From contig RZYB01000007.1 in assembly GCA_009930495.1 (NCBI GenBank), positions 1-40,696 of the forward strand: a stretch of DNA of 40,696 bases, given 5' to 3'. A program made the position numbers and the translations under genes. Shown here in pieces: positions 1 through 8,734 of this stretch. Source of the DNA: Deltaproteobacteria bacterium. GTDB taxonomy: Bacteria; Desulfobacterota; Desulfovibrionia; Desulfovibrionales; Desulfomicrobiaceae. The notes beneath the pieces are model-generated. The model did no database searches. It was not told where the DNA came from and saw only the letters and a program-made list of their open reading frames with translations. Every line of letters starts with the position of its first letter. Positions within the stretch are counted from its first letter, which is position 1.

Positions 1-1420
1 CGGCCCGGGCTTCATCAATTTCACGTTCAAATCCGCGTTCTGGCAATCCGTGGCCCTGGACGCCCTGGCCCTGGGCGCCAATTTCGGCCGCGTGGACATT
101 GGTCAGGGGCGCAAGGTCCAGGTCGAATATGTCTCCGCCAACCCGACCGGCCCGCTACACATCGGCCATGGCCGGGGCGCGGCCGTGGGCGACAGCCTGA
201 CCCGGGTGCTGCGCTTCAGCGGCCACGAGGTGCAGACCGAATACTACCTGAACGACGCCGGCCGCCAGATGCGCCTCCTGGGCCTGGCCGTGTGGGTCCG
301 CTATCAGCAGGCCTGCGGTCTCGACATCGAATTTCCGGAAGACTGCTACCGGGGCGAATACATCAAGGACATCTCCAACCAGCTGTTGTCCGAACACGGC
401 CGCGCCCTGCTCGATCTGCCCGAGGCCGAGGCCCTGGACCTCTGTTACGAGCGAGGCATGAAGGACATCCTGGACGGCATCAAGCAAGACCTGATCGACT
501 TTCGGGTCGAGCACCAGCACTGGTTCTCGGAAAAGAGCCTGGTCGATGGCGGTCAGGTCGAGGCCACCCTGAACCGGCTTCTGGCCGAGGGTCTGGCCTA
601 CGAAAAGGACGGCGCCCTGTGGTTCAAATCCACGGATTTTGGCGACGACAAGGACCGGGTGCTCAAAAAATCCGACGGTCTGCTGACCTATTTCGCCTCG
701 GACATCGCCTACCACGATCACAAGATCGGACGCGGCTTCGACATGATGGTCGACATCTGGGGGGCGGACCACCACGGCTACGTGCCGCGCATGAAGGCGG
801 CCATCGAGGCCATGGGCAAGGACCGCGAGGCATTGCAGGTCATTCTCGTGCAATTGGTCAATCTCATCCAGGGCGGCGAACAGATCGCCATGTCCACCAG
901 GGCCGGCAAGTTCGAAACCCTGGCCGATGTCTGCGCCGAAGTCGGGGTGGACGCGGCCCGCTTCATCTTTCTGTCCCGCAAAAGCGACTCGCACCTGGAT
1001 TTCGATCTGGACGTGGTCAAACAGCAGTCCATGGACAACCCGGTCTATTACGTGCAGTACGCCCACGCCCGCGTCTGCTCGCTGATGCGCAAGGCCGAGG
1101 AACAGGACGTCAGTCTGCCCGCGCCGTCCATGGAACTCATGTCCCTGCTGACCACGCCCGAGGACAAAGCCCTGTTCAAGAGCCTGGACGCCTTCGCCGA
1201 TACCGTGGAACTGGCCGCGCGCACGCTTTCGCCCCACCACGTCAGCTATTATCTGATGGAACTAGCCGGACTGCTCCACCGCTACTATACCGTGCATCAC
1301 ATTCTGTCCGGCGAAGACCAAAACCTGCTCCGGGCCAGGCTGCTTCTGTTCGGGGCCGTGGCCACGGTCATCAAGACGGGTCTCGACCTGCTCGGCGTGC
1401 ACGCGCCGGAACGCATGTAG
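1..1420 (+). CDS. argS: Arginyl-tRNA synthetase, 3' part (5' end outside window)
   Basis: Class I aminoacyl-tRNA synthetase that charges tRNA-Arg with arginine in the cytoplasm. The frame is open from base 2 to the window edge and reads GPGFINFTF before the first in-frame GTG at 50, so the gene is truncated by the window and that GTG is not its start. The HIGH nucleotide-binding signature ([14 protein letters not shown]) lies at about bases 140-180. The usual KMSKS loop is replaced by AMSTRAGKF, as is common in ArgS. The C-terminus ends in the family's anticodon-binding domain with [10 protein letters not shown]. About 472 residues are visible, so roughly 80-100 N-terminal residues are missing compared with a typical 550-residue enzyme. 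A SPOR-protein gene follows 21 bases downstream and may be cotranscribed. Confidence 0.97.
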   Translation, partial: GPGFINFTFKSAFWQSVALDALALGANFGRVDIGQGRKVQVEYVSANPTGPLHIGHGRGAAVGDSLTRVLRFSGHEVQTEYYLNDAGRQMRLLGLAVWVRYQQACGLDIEFPEDCYRGEYIKDISNQLLSEHGRALLDLPEAEALDLCYERGMKDILDGIKQDLIDFRVEHQHWFSEKSLVDGGQVEATLNRLLAEGLAYEKDGALWFKSTDFGDDKDRVLKKSDGLLTYFASDIAYHDHKIGRGFDMMVDIWGADHHGYVPRMKAAIEAMGKDREALQVILVQLVNLIQGGEQIAMSTRAGKFETLADVCAEVGVDAARFIFLSRKSDSHLDFDLDVVKQQSMDNPVYYVQYAHARVCSLMRKAEEQDVSLPAPSMELMSLLTTPEDKALFKSLDAFADTVELAARTLSPHHVSYYLMELAGLLHRYYTVHHILSGEDQNLLRARLLLFGAVATVIKTGLDLLGVHAPERM

Positions 1421-1441
1421 ACGAGGTGGACCGGACTCATC

Positions 1442-2128
1442 ATGATCACGCGCAAGCCACGCACCACCAAAAAAGAAAACAAAAAATTCATTTTCCAGCT
1501 TGGTCTCTCGGGATTTTTGTCCCTGGCCGTGCTGGTCGTCATCGGCATGGCCTGGTCCTTTATTCTTGGGGTCATTGTCGGACGCGGCTATCAGCCCGAG
1601 ATAATGGCCCTGGAAGCGGCGCAACAAATCCTGCCCGAAGACTTCCCCCTCTTGACCGAACGCAACGAGGAAGTCCTCAAGGCCGAGGAACTGGAGTTTT
1701 TCGACAAGCTGAAGCAGGAGCCGAATCAGGTCGCGACGGCCTCGGCGCCGGCCAAGGCCGCACCCGCTCCGGCCCCGAAAGCCGTGCCCAAGGCGGCCAA
1801 GCCTGCCGCGCCCAAGCCCACGGACAAGGCCTCCGAAAAATCGGCGCCGACCGTGCCCGCCGATCTGGCCGCCGGCAAGGAAGAAGTGTTTGTTTTCAAT
1901 TACCAGATCGCGGCCCTGGCTTCCATGGATCAGGCCCAGACATTCCTGAAACAGATCGCGCCCGGCGGATTCAAGACCTCGGTTGTCACGGCCACCCATG
2001 AAGGCAAGACGTGGTACCGCATTTACGTCCACCATCAGGGCACGGTCGACTCGGCCAAGACCTTGAAGGACAAACTCAAGGCGAGCGGCATCAACAGCAT
2101 TCTGCTGCGCTCCCGCACTCCGCTCTAA
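1442..2128 (+). CDS. Membrane-anchored SPOR-domain protein
   Basis: A 228-residue inner-membrane protein with three visible parts. A short basic cytoplasmic tail (residues 1-17, rich in Lys and Arg) is followed by one hydrophobic segment at about 18-42, ending IILGVIVGRG-like (VIVGRGY). A Pro/Ala/Lys-rich linker runs from about 95 to 138, and a C-terminal SPOR fold covers about 148-226 (begins VFVFNYQIA, ends ILLRSRTPL). SPOR domains bind denuded peptidoglycan glycan strands, often at division sites, so a role in septal wall remodelling is likely but inferred. The ATG at 1442 is the only start that keeps the basic tail, and a GAGG-type ribosome-binding site lies upstream. Placement directly after argS is known in related Deltaproteobacteria from general memory, not checked. 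Confidence 0.85.
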   Translation: MITRKPRTTKKENKKFIFQLGLSGFLSLAVLVVIGMAWSFILGVIVGRGYQPEIMALEAAQQILPEDFPLLTERNEEVLKAEELEFFDKLKQEPNQVATASAPAKAAPAPAPKAVPKAAKPAAPKPTDKASEKSAPTVPADLAAGKEEVFVFNYQIAALASMDQAQTFLKQIAPGGFKTSVVTATHEGKTWYRIYVHHQGTVDSAKTLKDKLKASGINSILLRSRTPL

Positions 2129-2171
2129 TCCCCACCAGGGGCGGTCCGGCCGCCCCGTGACGGAGAGTTTC

Positions 2172-3053
2172 ATGCCCCATGATTTTTTTGACCTCGGCCC
2201 CCAGCAGGGCCGGAATATTTTTATCTTGTCCGTGCCCTTCGAGGGCACGGTCAGTTTTGGCACCGGCACGCGTCTGGGTCCCGAAGCCCTGTTCCGGGCC
2301 AGTGTGCAGATCGAATCCCTGGACGCGGAACTGGATCTGGACCTGGCCGACCTAGCCCACTTCACCCCCCTGGCCGAGCTGCATCTTCCGGTCAGCGGAC
2401 CCGAGGGCGTGCACCACGCCATGCGGCAGCGGCTGCGGGAATTCAACGCCCGCACGGATTTCATCCTGACCCTGGGCGGCGAGCATTCCGTGCCCCTGCC
2501 CCTCTTCGAGTTCTACCACGCGGCATATCCGGACTTGGCCATCCTGCACATCGACGCCCACGCCGACCTGCGCCCCGAATACGAGGGCAGTTCTTTGTCC
2601 CACGCCTGCATCATGGCCAGGGCCCGGCAGATGGGCATTCCCCTGGCGCAAATCGGCATCCGCTCCATCTGCGCCGACCAGCGGGATTTCATGCGCGCCC
2701 AGGCACCGGAAGACCTGCTGACCCTGTTCGCCTGGGACCTGCCCGCCCCGGACGAAGCGGCCCGCCGCGTCCGCGCCTTCATTGGGGTCCGACCGCTCTA
2801 CATTTCCTTTGACGTCGATGGCATGGACCCCGGCGTCATTCCCGGCACGGGCACGCCGGAACCCGGCGGCATCGCCTATGCCTGGATGACGCGCTTTTGG
2901 ACGGAGCTGTGGCGGGACGGACGCGGCCCGGAGCTGGTGGGCATGGACATGTGCGAACTGGCTCCCATCCACGGCTCCCAGGTTTCGGAGACCGCCGCCG
3001 TCAAGCTTCTCCAGCGCATTTTCACGGCCTGGCTCGGATTTCGTCCGGCATGA
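2172..3053 (+). CDS. speB: Agmatinase-type ureohydrolase
   Basis: A 293-residue arginase/agmatinase-superfamily enzyme, probably hydrolysing agmatine to putrescine and urea with a binuclear Mn2+ centre. The metal-binding signatures are GGEHS at about residues 102-106, DAHADLR at 128-134 and DVDGMDP at 214-220, followed by PGTGTPEPGG, which is characteristic of agmatinases. The ATG at 2172 is preferred over the in-frame GTG at 2157 because CGGAGAG sits 6-9 bases before the ATG. The stop overlaps the next start (ATGA at 3050-3053), so it is translationally coupled to the RNA methyltransferase. Substrate is uncertain: formiminoglutamase and guanidinobutyrase share the fold, and no other polyamine gene is adjacent. 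The hairpin at 2138-2156 just upstream has no T-tract. Confidence 0.85.
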   Translation: MPHDFFDLGPQQGRNIFILSVPFEGTVSFGTGTRLGPEALFRASVQIESLDAELDLDLADLAHFTPLAELHLPVSGPEGVHHAMRQRLREFNARTDFILTLGGEHSVPLPLFEFYHAAYPDLAILHIDAHADLRPEYEGSSLSHACIMARARQMGIPLAQIGIRSICADQRDFMRAQAPEDLLTLFAWDLPAPDEAARRVRAFIGVRPLYISFDVDGMDPGVIPGTGTPEPGGIAYAWMTRFWTELWRDGRGPELVGMDMCELAPIHGSQVSETAAVKLLQRIFTAWLGFRPA

Positions 3054-4210
3054 ACGAAGCCTTGACCGTCCATATCGAAAAGCTGCTCTGGCGCGGCCGG
3101 GGCCTGGCCCGTCTTGATTCCGGCCAGGTGGTCATGGTGGAACCCGGCGTTCTGCCCGGCGAGGATGTCCGTGTGCGCGTCGTCAAGACTGCCAAGGACT
3201 ACATATTGGCCGAGGCCGAGGAAATTCTCGCGCCATCACCGCTGCGGCAAACCCATCCCTGTCCGCATGCCGACCGTTGCGGCGGGTCGCGCTTCGGCAT
3301 TGTCTCCCCGGATCATGGTCTCCAGCTCAAGGAAGCCATGCTCCGCGACGCGGTCGGGCGGGCGTTGGGACGGGAACGCGGACCGCGCGCGCTGGAGAAT
3401 CTGGAGGTGATCCCCAGTCCCCAGGGTTGGCGCTACCGCTGGCGCGGCCAGATCCACGTCCGAAACGGCCGCCCCCATGCCATGGCCCACGCCAGCAACG
3501 AACTGGTGACCTTGACGGACTGCCATCTCCTGGCGGCCCCCCTGGCCCGCTCCATGCCGGACCTGGCGGCGGATCTGCCCGACGGCCGGTTCACCATCGC
3601 GGCCAGTCCCGTGACCGGCGAAGCGGTCCACGAACGCTCGGCCAGGGAGCTTGAATTTTCCTTTCCCGACTTCGGCCTGTCCGTGCATCTGCCGGCCGCG
3701 ACTTTTTTCCAGGCCAACTGGTCCCTCAATCAGGAACTGGTCCGCAGAACCGTGCGGGCCGTGGACGGAGCCACCCGCGTGGCCGACCTGTTTGCCGGGG
3801 CCGGCAATTTTGCCCTGCCCCTGGCCAGCCAGGGCAAGACGATCCTGGCCGTGGAAGGCTGCGCGGCCGCGACCCGGACCGGAGCGCGCAACGCCGCCCG
3901 GCTCGGACTGCGGAGCGTCCGCTTCCGCGACGCGGATCTGGGCAAACCCAAAGCATGGAAGATGGTCCACGACTTCGATCCAGAGGTGGTCATCCTGGAC
4001 CCGCCGCGCACCGGCGCCAAAAACATCGCGCGGACCCTGCTGGCCCTGCCCGGCCCGCGCCGACTGATCTGGATCTCCTGCGACGTGGTCAACACCATCC
4101 GCGACGCCAAGCCGCTTCTGGAGGCGGGCTGGCAAATCTCGACCATGGCCCTGCTCGACATGTTTCCAGGCACCTGGCACATGGAAGTGCTCATGGTGCT
4201 GGACCGATAG
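3050..4210 (+). CDS. RlmD/TrmA-type RNA (uracil-5-)-methyltransferase, Fe-S motif altered
   Basis: A 386-residue SAM-dependent RNA m5U methyltransferase. Residues 1-60 form a TRAM-like RNA-binding domain. The SAM-binding loop is DLFAGAGNF at 246-254. Further family motifs are FFQANW at 219-224, DPPRTG at 317-322, the catalytic nucleophile Cys344 in WISCD, and the general-base motif FPGTWHME at 372-379. In RlmD (RumA) a [4Fe-4S] cluster is held by CxxxxxCxxC plus a distant Cys. Here the first two are Cys71 and Cys77, but the third position is Ser80 (CGGS); Cys158 may be the fourth. The catalytic residues are intact, so the enzyme is probably active, with a three-Cys or absent cluster. The start ATG overlaps the agmatinase stop. 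The target, 23S rRNA or tRNA, cannot be told from sequence. Confidence 0.85.
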   Translation: MNEALTVHIEKLLWRGRGLARLDSGQVVMVEPGVLPGEDVRVRVVKTAKDYILAEAEEILAPSPLRQTHPCPHADRCGGSRFGIVSPDHGLQLKEAMLRDAVGRALGRERGPRALENLEVIPSPQGWRYRWRGQIHVRNGRPHAMAHASNELVTLTDCHLLAAPLARSMPDLAADLPDGRFTIAASPVTGEAVHERSARELEFSFPDFGLSVHLPAATFFQANWSLNQELVRRTVRAVDGATRVADLFAGAGNFALPLASQGKTILAVEGCAAATRTGARNAARLGLRSVRFRDADLGKPKAWKMVHDFDPEVVILDPPRTGAKNIARTLLALPGPRRLIWISCDVVNTIRDAKPLLEAGWQISTMALLDMFPGTWHMEVLMVLDR

Positions 4211-4251
4211 CGCACGCCAAATCCCATTCATTTCTAGCCGACGAGGACGCG

Positions 4252-5979
4252 ATGATCGCCGAGGGGATCAACAAAATCTGGCTCAAGCATTACGATCAGG
4301 AAGTCAGCCCGAATCTGGACTACGAAACCCTGCCGCTCCACCAGATCCTGGAACGCGCCGCGGCCAACTTTCCAAACCGCCCGGCCATCGTCTTCAACAA
4401 CTGGACGGTCAGCTACAAAAAGCTCCAACGCCTAGTGGAACTGGCCAGCAGCAATCTGTACAGGGCTGGCGTGCGTCCCGGCGACCGCGTGGCCATCATG
4501 CTCCCCAACTGCCCGCAAACGATCATCTCCTACTGGGCCTGCCACCGCCTGGGCGCGGTTGTCGTCATGACCAACCCGCTCTACATGGAAAAAGAGATCG
4601 TCCATCATTTCAACGATTCCGGCGCCAAAACCCTGATCACCATCAATCTGCTCTGGAAGCGCATCCACGCCCTGCGCCCCAAGCTGAACCTGGATCGGAT
4701 CTTCGTCACGTCCATGGCCGATTGTCTCGGTTTTCCGCTGAACATCCTCTACACCATCAAATCCCGCCGCGAATACAAGCTCGGCGCCATCCCCCACGAC
4801 GGGCGGACCGTGATCCCCTGGAAAACGCTGCTGGCGCGCACGACCATTCGCGGGGCGCATCCCGTCGACCCGGTGAACGATCTGGCCATGCTCCAATACA
4901 CCGGCGGCACGACGGGCGTGTCCAAGGGGGTCATGCTCACCCACGCCAACCTGACGGCAAACGCCCAGCAATGCCAGGCCGTGCTCTACTCCATCCGCGA
5001 AAACGGCGAGATCATGCTTGGCCTGCTGCCCTTTTTTCACATTTATGGTCTGACCGTGTGCGTCAATTTCGGGACCCTCATCGGCGCGACCCTGGTTCCG
5101 CTGCCCAAATTCGAGCCCCTGAACGTGCTCAAGACCATCGACAAACACCGTCCGACCATTTTCCCGTGCGCGCCGTCCATCTTCATCGCGCTGTTGCAAC
5201 AAAAAAATCTGGAAAAATACGACCTGTCCTCGGTCCGCTACTGTATTTCCGGCTCCGCGCCCATGCCCGTGCCGGTCATGGAAAAATTCAACCGCCTGAC
5301 CGGCGCGCATATCGTCGAGGGCTATGGCCTGAGCGAGGCCTCGCCCATCACGCACCTCAACCCGCTGCGCGGTAACAGCAAAAACGGCTCCATCGGCCTG
5401 CCCTTTCCGGATACCGAGGCGGCCATCGTGGACATGGAAGTGGGTTCCCTGCCCCTGCCCGTGGGCAAAATCGGCGAACTGGTCATCCGTGGTCCCCAGG
5501 TCATGCGCGGCTACTGGAACCGCCCGGACGAAACGGCCTCGGTCCTCAGAAACGGCTGGCTCTACACCGGCGACATCGCCTACATGGACGAGGAAGGCTA
5601 TTTCTTCATCGTGGACCGCAAGAAGGACCTCATCCTGACCGGCGGCTACAACGTCTACCCGCGCGAAATCGATGAAGTTCTTCACGAGCATCCGGCCATC
5701 AAGGAGGCGGTCACCGTCGGCATCAAGCACAAGACCAGGGGAGAGATCATCAAGGCCTACATTGTCGTGCGTGAAGGGCACAACCTGACAAAAACCGAAA
5801 TCCTGTCCTTTTGCCGGGAAAAACTGGCCAACTACAAGGTGCCCAAGCAGGTGGAATTCCGCGACGATCTGCCCAAGTCCATCGTCGGCAAGGTGCTGCG
5901 CCGCGTCATCCGCGAGGAAGAGGAGCGCAAAGGCCCCAATGAGGACGCCGTGGAGAACGGCGACAATGGCGCGGCCTGA
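4252..5979 (+). CDS. fadD: Long-chain acyl-CoA synthetase (AMP-forming)
   Basis: A 575-residue ANL-superfamily enzyme that activates a carboxylic acid, most likely a fatty acid, to its CoA thioester through an acyl-AMP. The P-loop signature YTGGTTGVSKG lies at 216-226. It is followed by the adenylate-binding motif GYGLSEASP near 373, the hinge and ribose-binding stretch YTGDIAYMDEEGYFFIVDRKKD, then GGYNVYPREID and the catalytic-lysine motif KSIVGKVLRR near the C-terminus. ATG 4252 follows an ACGAGGA ribosome-binding site 5 bases upstream; the longer open frame upstream is the shadow of the methyltransferase gene. The gene begins 41 bases after the methyltransferase and ends just before a new promoter at 5989. 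No beta-oxidation genes are nearby, so its role may be recycling of exogenous fatty acids. Chain-length preference is not visible. Confidence 0.92.
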   Translation: MIAEGINKIWLKHYDQEVSPNLDYETLPLHQILERAAANFPNRPAIVFNNWTVSYKKLQRLVELASSNLYRAGVRPGDRVAIMLPNCPQTIISYWACHRLGAVVVMTNPLYMEKEIVHHFNDSGAKTLITINLLWKRIHALRPKLNLDRIFVTSMADCLGFPLNILYTIKSRREYKLGAIPHDGRTVIPWKTLLARTTIRGAHPVDPVNDLAMLQYTGGTTGVSKGVMLTHANLTANAQQCQAVLYSIRENGEIMLGLLPFFHIYGLTVCVNFGTLIGATLVPLPKFEPLNVLKTIDKHRPTIFPCAPSIFIALLQQKNLEKYDLSSVRYCISGSAPMPVPVMEKFNRLTGAHIVEGYGLSEASPITHLNPLRGNSKNGSIGLPFPDTEAAIVDMEVGSLPLPVGKIGELVIRGPQVMRGYWNRPDETASVLRNGWLYTGDIAYMDEEGYFFIVDRKKDLILTGGYNVYPREIDEVLHEHPAIKEAVTVGIKHKTRGEIIKAYIVVREGHNLTKTEILSFCREKLANYKVPKQVEFRDDLPKSIVGKVLRRVIREEEERKGPNEDAVENGDNGAA

Positions 5980-5988
5980 GGGCCGCCC

Positions 5989-6017
5989 TTGACACGCCAA
6001 TTTCCGGTACCTATTTG
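5989..6017 (+). promoter_or_regulatory. Sigma-70 promoter of the riboswitch-htpX transcript
   Basis: A perfect TTGACA (5989-5994), a 17-base spacer and TATTTG (6012-6017). Predicted transcription start is near 6024, a few bases before the conserved riboswitch 5' segment, which supports the assignment. It begins 10 bases after the fadD stop. Confidence 0.7.
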
Positions 6018-6024
6018 GTAACTC

Positions 6025-6140
6025 TCAAAGGGGAGTAGCTATCGGCCCGGACGCACGGTTCGGCCGACCCAGGGTCCGCCAATCCGGCCGCCCGCCCGGA
6101 CCCGGGAATCCGACTTCAGTCGTGATCAGCCAGACCTTTA
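6025..6140 (+). promoter_or_regulatory. yybP-ykoY (Mn2+) riboswitch aptamer
   Basis: The 5' segment AAAGGGGAGTAGC (6027-6039) and 3' segment CAGCCAGACCTTT (6127-6139) match the two most conserved strands of the yybP-ykoY aptamer. Their ends pair as P1 (AAAGG with CCTTT). Helices between them are TCGGCC/GGCCGA (6042-6047 with 6062-6067), GGGTCCG/CGGACCC (6072-6078 with 6097-6103) and CGAC/GTCG (6111-6114 with 6119-6122). Members of this class sense Mn2+, the metal sitting between the two conserved internal loops. The call comes from remembered consensus and hand folding; no covariance search was run. The controlled gene is htpX, rather than the usual Mn exporter or TerC-type gene. Confidence 0.85.
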
Positions 6141-6169
6141 TCCACAGCCATGCGGGTAAAGGTCTTTTT
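6132..6169 (+). terminator. Riboswitch expression platform: intrinsic terminator
   Basis: AGACCTTTATCC (6132-6143) pairs over 12 bp, with one G-U pair, with GGGTAAAGGTCT (6154-6165); a T-tract follows (6165-6169, then CTTTAT). The left arm contains the aptamer's P1 3' strand (GACCTTT, 6133-6139), so P1 and the terminator are mutually exclusive. The expected logic is ON with Mn2+: ligand stabilises P1, prevents the terminator and lets transcription reach htpX. The mutual exclusion is read from sequence; the direction of control is inferred from the family. Confidence 0.8.
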
Positions 6170-6198
6170 CTTTATCCGCGCACAACCCGGAGGAATCC

Positions 6199-7044
6199 AT
6201 GAACACCATCAAAACCACGTTTCTCTTGACCCTCCTGACCCTGCTTTTGGTCGCCATGGGTGGCGCCATCGGCGGCAGGAGCGGCATGGTCATCGCTTTC
6301 ATCATCGCCGGCGGCATGAACTTCTTCTCCTACTGGTATTCGGACAAAATCGTGCTCAAGATGTACGGGGCGCGGGAGGTGAGCCGCGCCGACAGTCCGG
6401 ACTTTTACGGCATCGTGGAAAATCTGGCCCGCAAGGCGAACCTGCCCATGCCCAAGGTTTATGTCATTCCGTCGGACAGTCCCAACGCCTTCGCCACGGG
6501 CCGCAACCCCCAACACGCCGCCGTGGCCGCGACCCAGGGCATCATGCGCATCCTGTCCCGCGACGAACTGGAAGGCGTCATGGCCCACGAATTGTCCCAT
6601 GTCCTGCACCGCGACACCCTCATCTCGACCATCGCCGCGACCATTGCCGGCGCCATCTCCATGCTGGGCAACATGCTGCAGTGGGCGGCCATTTTCGGCA
6701 TGGGCAGAAGTGACGACGAAGAAGGCGGCGGCAGCGTGATCGGCGGCCTGGCCATGGCCATCATCGCGCCCATCGCGGCCATGCTGATCCAGATGGCCGT
6801 GTCCCGCTCGCGCGAGTTCATGGCCGATGAAATGGGCGCGAAAATCAGCGGCAACCCCCGCGCCCTGGCCAGCGCCCTGAACAAGCTGCAGCAGGCCTCG
6901 ACCATGATCCCCATGCAGGAGGCCACCCCGGCCACCTCGCACATGTTCATCGTCAACCCGCTCACGGCCTCTCGTCTGGCCAGTCTGTTCTCGACCCATC
7001 CGCCCATGGAAGAGCGCATCGCCCGTCTGATGGCCATGGCCTGA
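6199..7044 (+). CDS. htpX: Inner-membrane zinc metalloprotease HtpX (M48)
   Basis: A 281-residue membrane protease of peptidase family M48B that degrades damaged or misfolded inner-membrane proteins, usually alongside FtsH. The zinc motif HELSH is at 130-134 and the third ligand is probably Glu206 in [10 protein letters not shown]. Hydrophobic segments lie at about 5-25, 28-46, 143-165 and 180-202, the standard four-pass topology with the active site on the cytoplasmic side. Length fits the family (280-295). A GGAGG ribosome-binding site (ACCCGGAGGAATCC) precedes ATG 6199. The transcript leader is a Mn2+ riboswitch, which is unexpected: HtpX in enterobacteria is controlled by the Cpx envelope stress response. 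It is probably monocistronic, with a hairpin at 7058-7085 after it. Confidence 0.95.
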   Translation: MNTIKTTFLLTLLTLLLVAMGGAIGGRSGMVIAFIIAGGMNFFSYWYSDKIVLKMYGAREVSRADSPDFYGIVENLARKANLPMPKVYVIPSDSPNAFATGRNPQHAAVAATQGIMRILSRDELEGVMAHELSHVLHRDTLISTIAATIAGAISMLGNMLQWAAIFGMGRSDDEEGGGSVIGGLAMAIIAPIAAMLIQMAVSRSREFMADEMGAKISGNPRALASALNKLQQASTMIPMQEATPATSHMFIVNPLTASRLASLFSTHPPMEERIARLMAMA

Positions 7045-7057
7045 ACCTTCCGCACCG

Positions 7058-7085
7058 ATGGCGCGCGGCATGTGCCACGCGCCAT
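7058..7085 (+). terminator. Hairpin after htpX, probable terminator
   Basis: ATGGCGCG (7058-7065) pairs perfectly with CGCGCCAT (7078-7085), and an inner GGC/GCC extends the stem. The following TTTCGT is only a weak T-tract, so termination may be partial. It separates htpX from the sigma-54 promoter of flgE. Confidence 0.5.
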
Positions 7086-7114
7086 TTCGTGAACCAGCCA
7101 CACTGCCATCCTGA

Positions 7115-7132
7115 CTGGCACCAATCCTGCTT
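7115..7132 (+). promoter_or_regulatory. Sigma-54 (RpoN) promoter of flgE
   Basis: CTGGCACCAATCCTGCTT has the -24 GG (7117-7118) and -12 GC (7129-7130) separated by the required 10 bases, and a near-consensus TGGCAC. Predicted start is about 7142, giving a leader of about 54 bases before flgE. Hook genes are commonly RpoN-dependent, which supports the call. Confidence 0.75.
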
Positions 7133-7195
7133 ATCCCCTTCCGAGCGGCATTTCCCGCCGCCTGATTTGTCCACGTCACTCAGGAGACCACGAGC

Positions 7196-8734
7196 ATGAG
7201 CATCTCCTCATCCATCTATATCGGCACCAGCGGGGTCATGGCCCAGCAAGAGAGCATGTCGGTCATTTCCGACAATATCGCCAACATGAGCACCGTTGGA
7301 TTCAAGTCCTCGCGGCTTCTGTTCAGTAATTTGCTCAGCCAGGAACTCACTGGCGCCAGTGTTGGCAACCAGATCGGGCAAGGCGTTGGCGTGAGTTCGG
7401 TGTGGCGGGACATGGACGCGGGTCCCCTTGAAACCACCAACAATTCCATGGATATGGCTATTTCCGGGAATGGCTTTTTCATGGTTTCGCCGCCGGAATC
7501 CGAAGACGTGTATTACACCAAGGCGGGTAATTTCACCTTCGACAAGGATGGCTACCTGCTCGACCCCAACAAGAACGTCGTGCAAGGATACCAGCTCACG
7601 CCCGAGGAAATGAAGAACGGCCTGACCGCGATCCCGGCCGAGGATGCTCCTCTTCAGGATGTGAAACTGAGCACCGAAAACGGTGATCCCATTGTGTCCA
7701 CTCCGGAAATGACCTCCAAGGTCCAGATGATGGTCAACCTGGATTCGGGGTCCCAGGATCTTTCCGTCAACGAGGACAGCCCGTTCACCGCCCTTTTCAC
7801 CAACTGGGACGCCACAGCCGAGGAGCCCCTGGGCGCCGGCTCCTATACCTACACCTCGGCCCTGAAAATTTACGACGCCAACGGGGACGCCCATGTCGTC
7901 ACCGCCTATTTCGATCCGGCCTCGGAGAGCACCGAGAGCCCCAGCGGGCACACCACCTGGGAATACCTGCTGACCGTGCCCCCGGAGGAAGACGGCTCCG
8001 CCCTGAACACCAAGGCCGGCATCCTCATGGCCGGCACACTCACCTTTTCTCCGGCGGGCGAGCTCGACAACCTCAGCGCGTTTCAGGGCACGACAGACGA
8101 CGCGACCACGTGGACACCGGTGCCCCTGTCCGAGGATGGTTTCCCAACCTTCACCATGACCCTGGCCGACGGAACCGCCATCACCAGTTCCCTGGATTTT
8201 GGCGTCAACGCCACCGGGGAGTGGGATCTCAAGGGCGGCGCGGCGACCATGGCGGAACTGGGCAACGACCCCACGGCACTTCCCAAGCTCGCGGACCCAC
8301 AAAAGAATCCGTTGAGCACCACGGCCTACGCCACGGGCTCCAGCACCATCCATCAATCCCAGAATGGGTATGCGGAGGGGGCATTGCAATCGACCCATGT
8401 CGACGGCAACGGGATTATCGTGGGCAAGTTTTCCAATGGGCAAGAGCAAGAACTTTACAAAATCGCGCTGGCGGACTTCATCAATCCCCAGGGGTTATTC
8501 CGGGAAGGCGGCAATTTGTTCTCGGCCACCAAGGATTCCGGGGCCGCCACCAGCGGCTGGGCCGGCGAGGGCAAACTGGGATCCATCGTGGGCAGCACGC
8601 TGGAAAACTCCAATGTCGATCTGGCCACGGAATTCGTGCACATGATCACCACGCAAAAGGCCTTCGACGCCAACAGCAAGGTCATCACCACGTCCGACCA
8701 GGTCGTGCAGACCGCCCTGGGCATGAAGAAGTAA
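7196..8734 (+). CDS. flgE: Flagellar hook protein FlgE
   Basis: A 512-residue structural protein that polymerises into the flagellar hook after export by the flagellar type III system. The N-terminal rod/hook signature (SVISDNIANMSTVGFKSSR) is at about 22-40, followed by the FlgE-typical GNGFFMVS and DKDGYLLDPNKNVVQGYQL region. The variable acidic middle is the surface domain, and the C-terminal helix (NVDLATEFVHMITTQKAFDAN, then QTALGMKK) is the family's conserved end. AGGAG at 7182-7186 precedes ATG 7196, and a sigma-54 promoter lies at 7115-7132. No other flagellar gene is in the window: flgD and fliK, which often flank flgE, are absent, so this hook gene is isolated. Its stop abuts the convergent epimerase gene with no intervening bases. 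Confidence 0.95.
   Translation: MSISSSIYIGTSGVMAQQESMSVISDNIANMSTVGFKSSRLLFSNLLSQELTGASVGNQIGQGVGVSSVWRDMDAGPLETTNNSMDMAISGNGFFMVSPPESEDVYYTKAGNFTFDKDGYLLDPNKNVVQGYQLTPEEMKNGLTAIPAEDAPLQDVKLSTENGDPIVSTPEMTSKVQMMVNLDSGSQDLSVNEDSPFTALFTNWDATAEEPLGAGSYTYTSALKIYDANGDAHVVTAYFDPASESTESPSGHTTWEYLLTVPPEEDGSALNTKAGILMAGTLTFSPAGELDNLSAFQGTTDDATTWTPVPLSEDGFPTFTMTLADGTAITSSLDFGVNATGEWDLKGGAATMAELGNDPTALPKLADPQKNPLSTTAYATGSSTIHQSQNGYAEGALQSTHVDGNGIIVGKFSNGQEQELYKIALADFINPQGLFREGGNLFSATKDSGAATSGWAGEGKLGSIVGSTLENSNVDLATEFVHMITTQKAFDANSKVITTSDQVVQTALGMKK

Noticed and set aside
2138-2156. Hairpin GGGGCGG/CCGCCCC before the agmatinase gene.
   Set aside because: There is no T-tract and it lies just before the ribosome-binding site, so I do not call it a terminator or a regulatory element.
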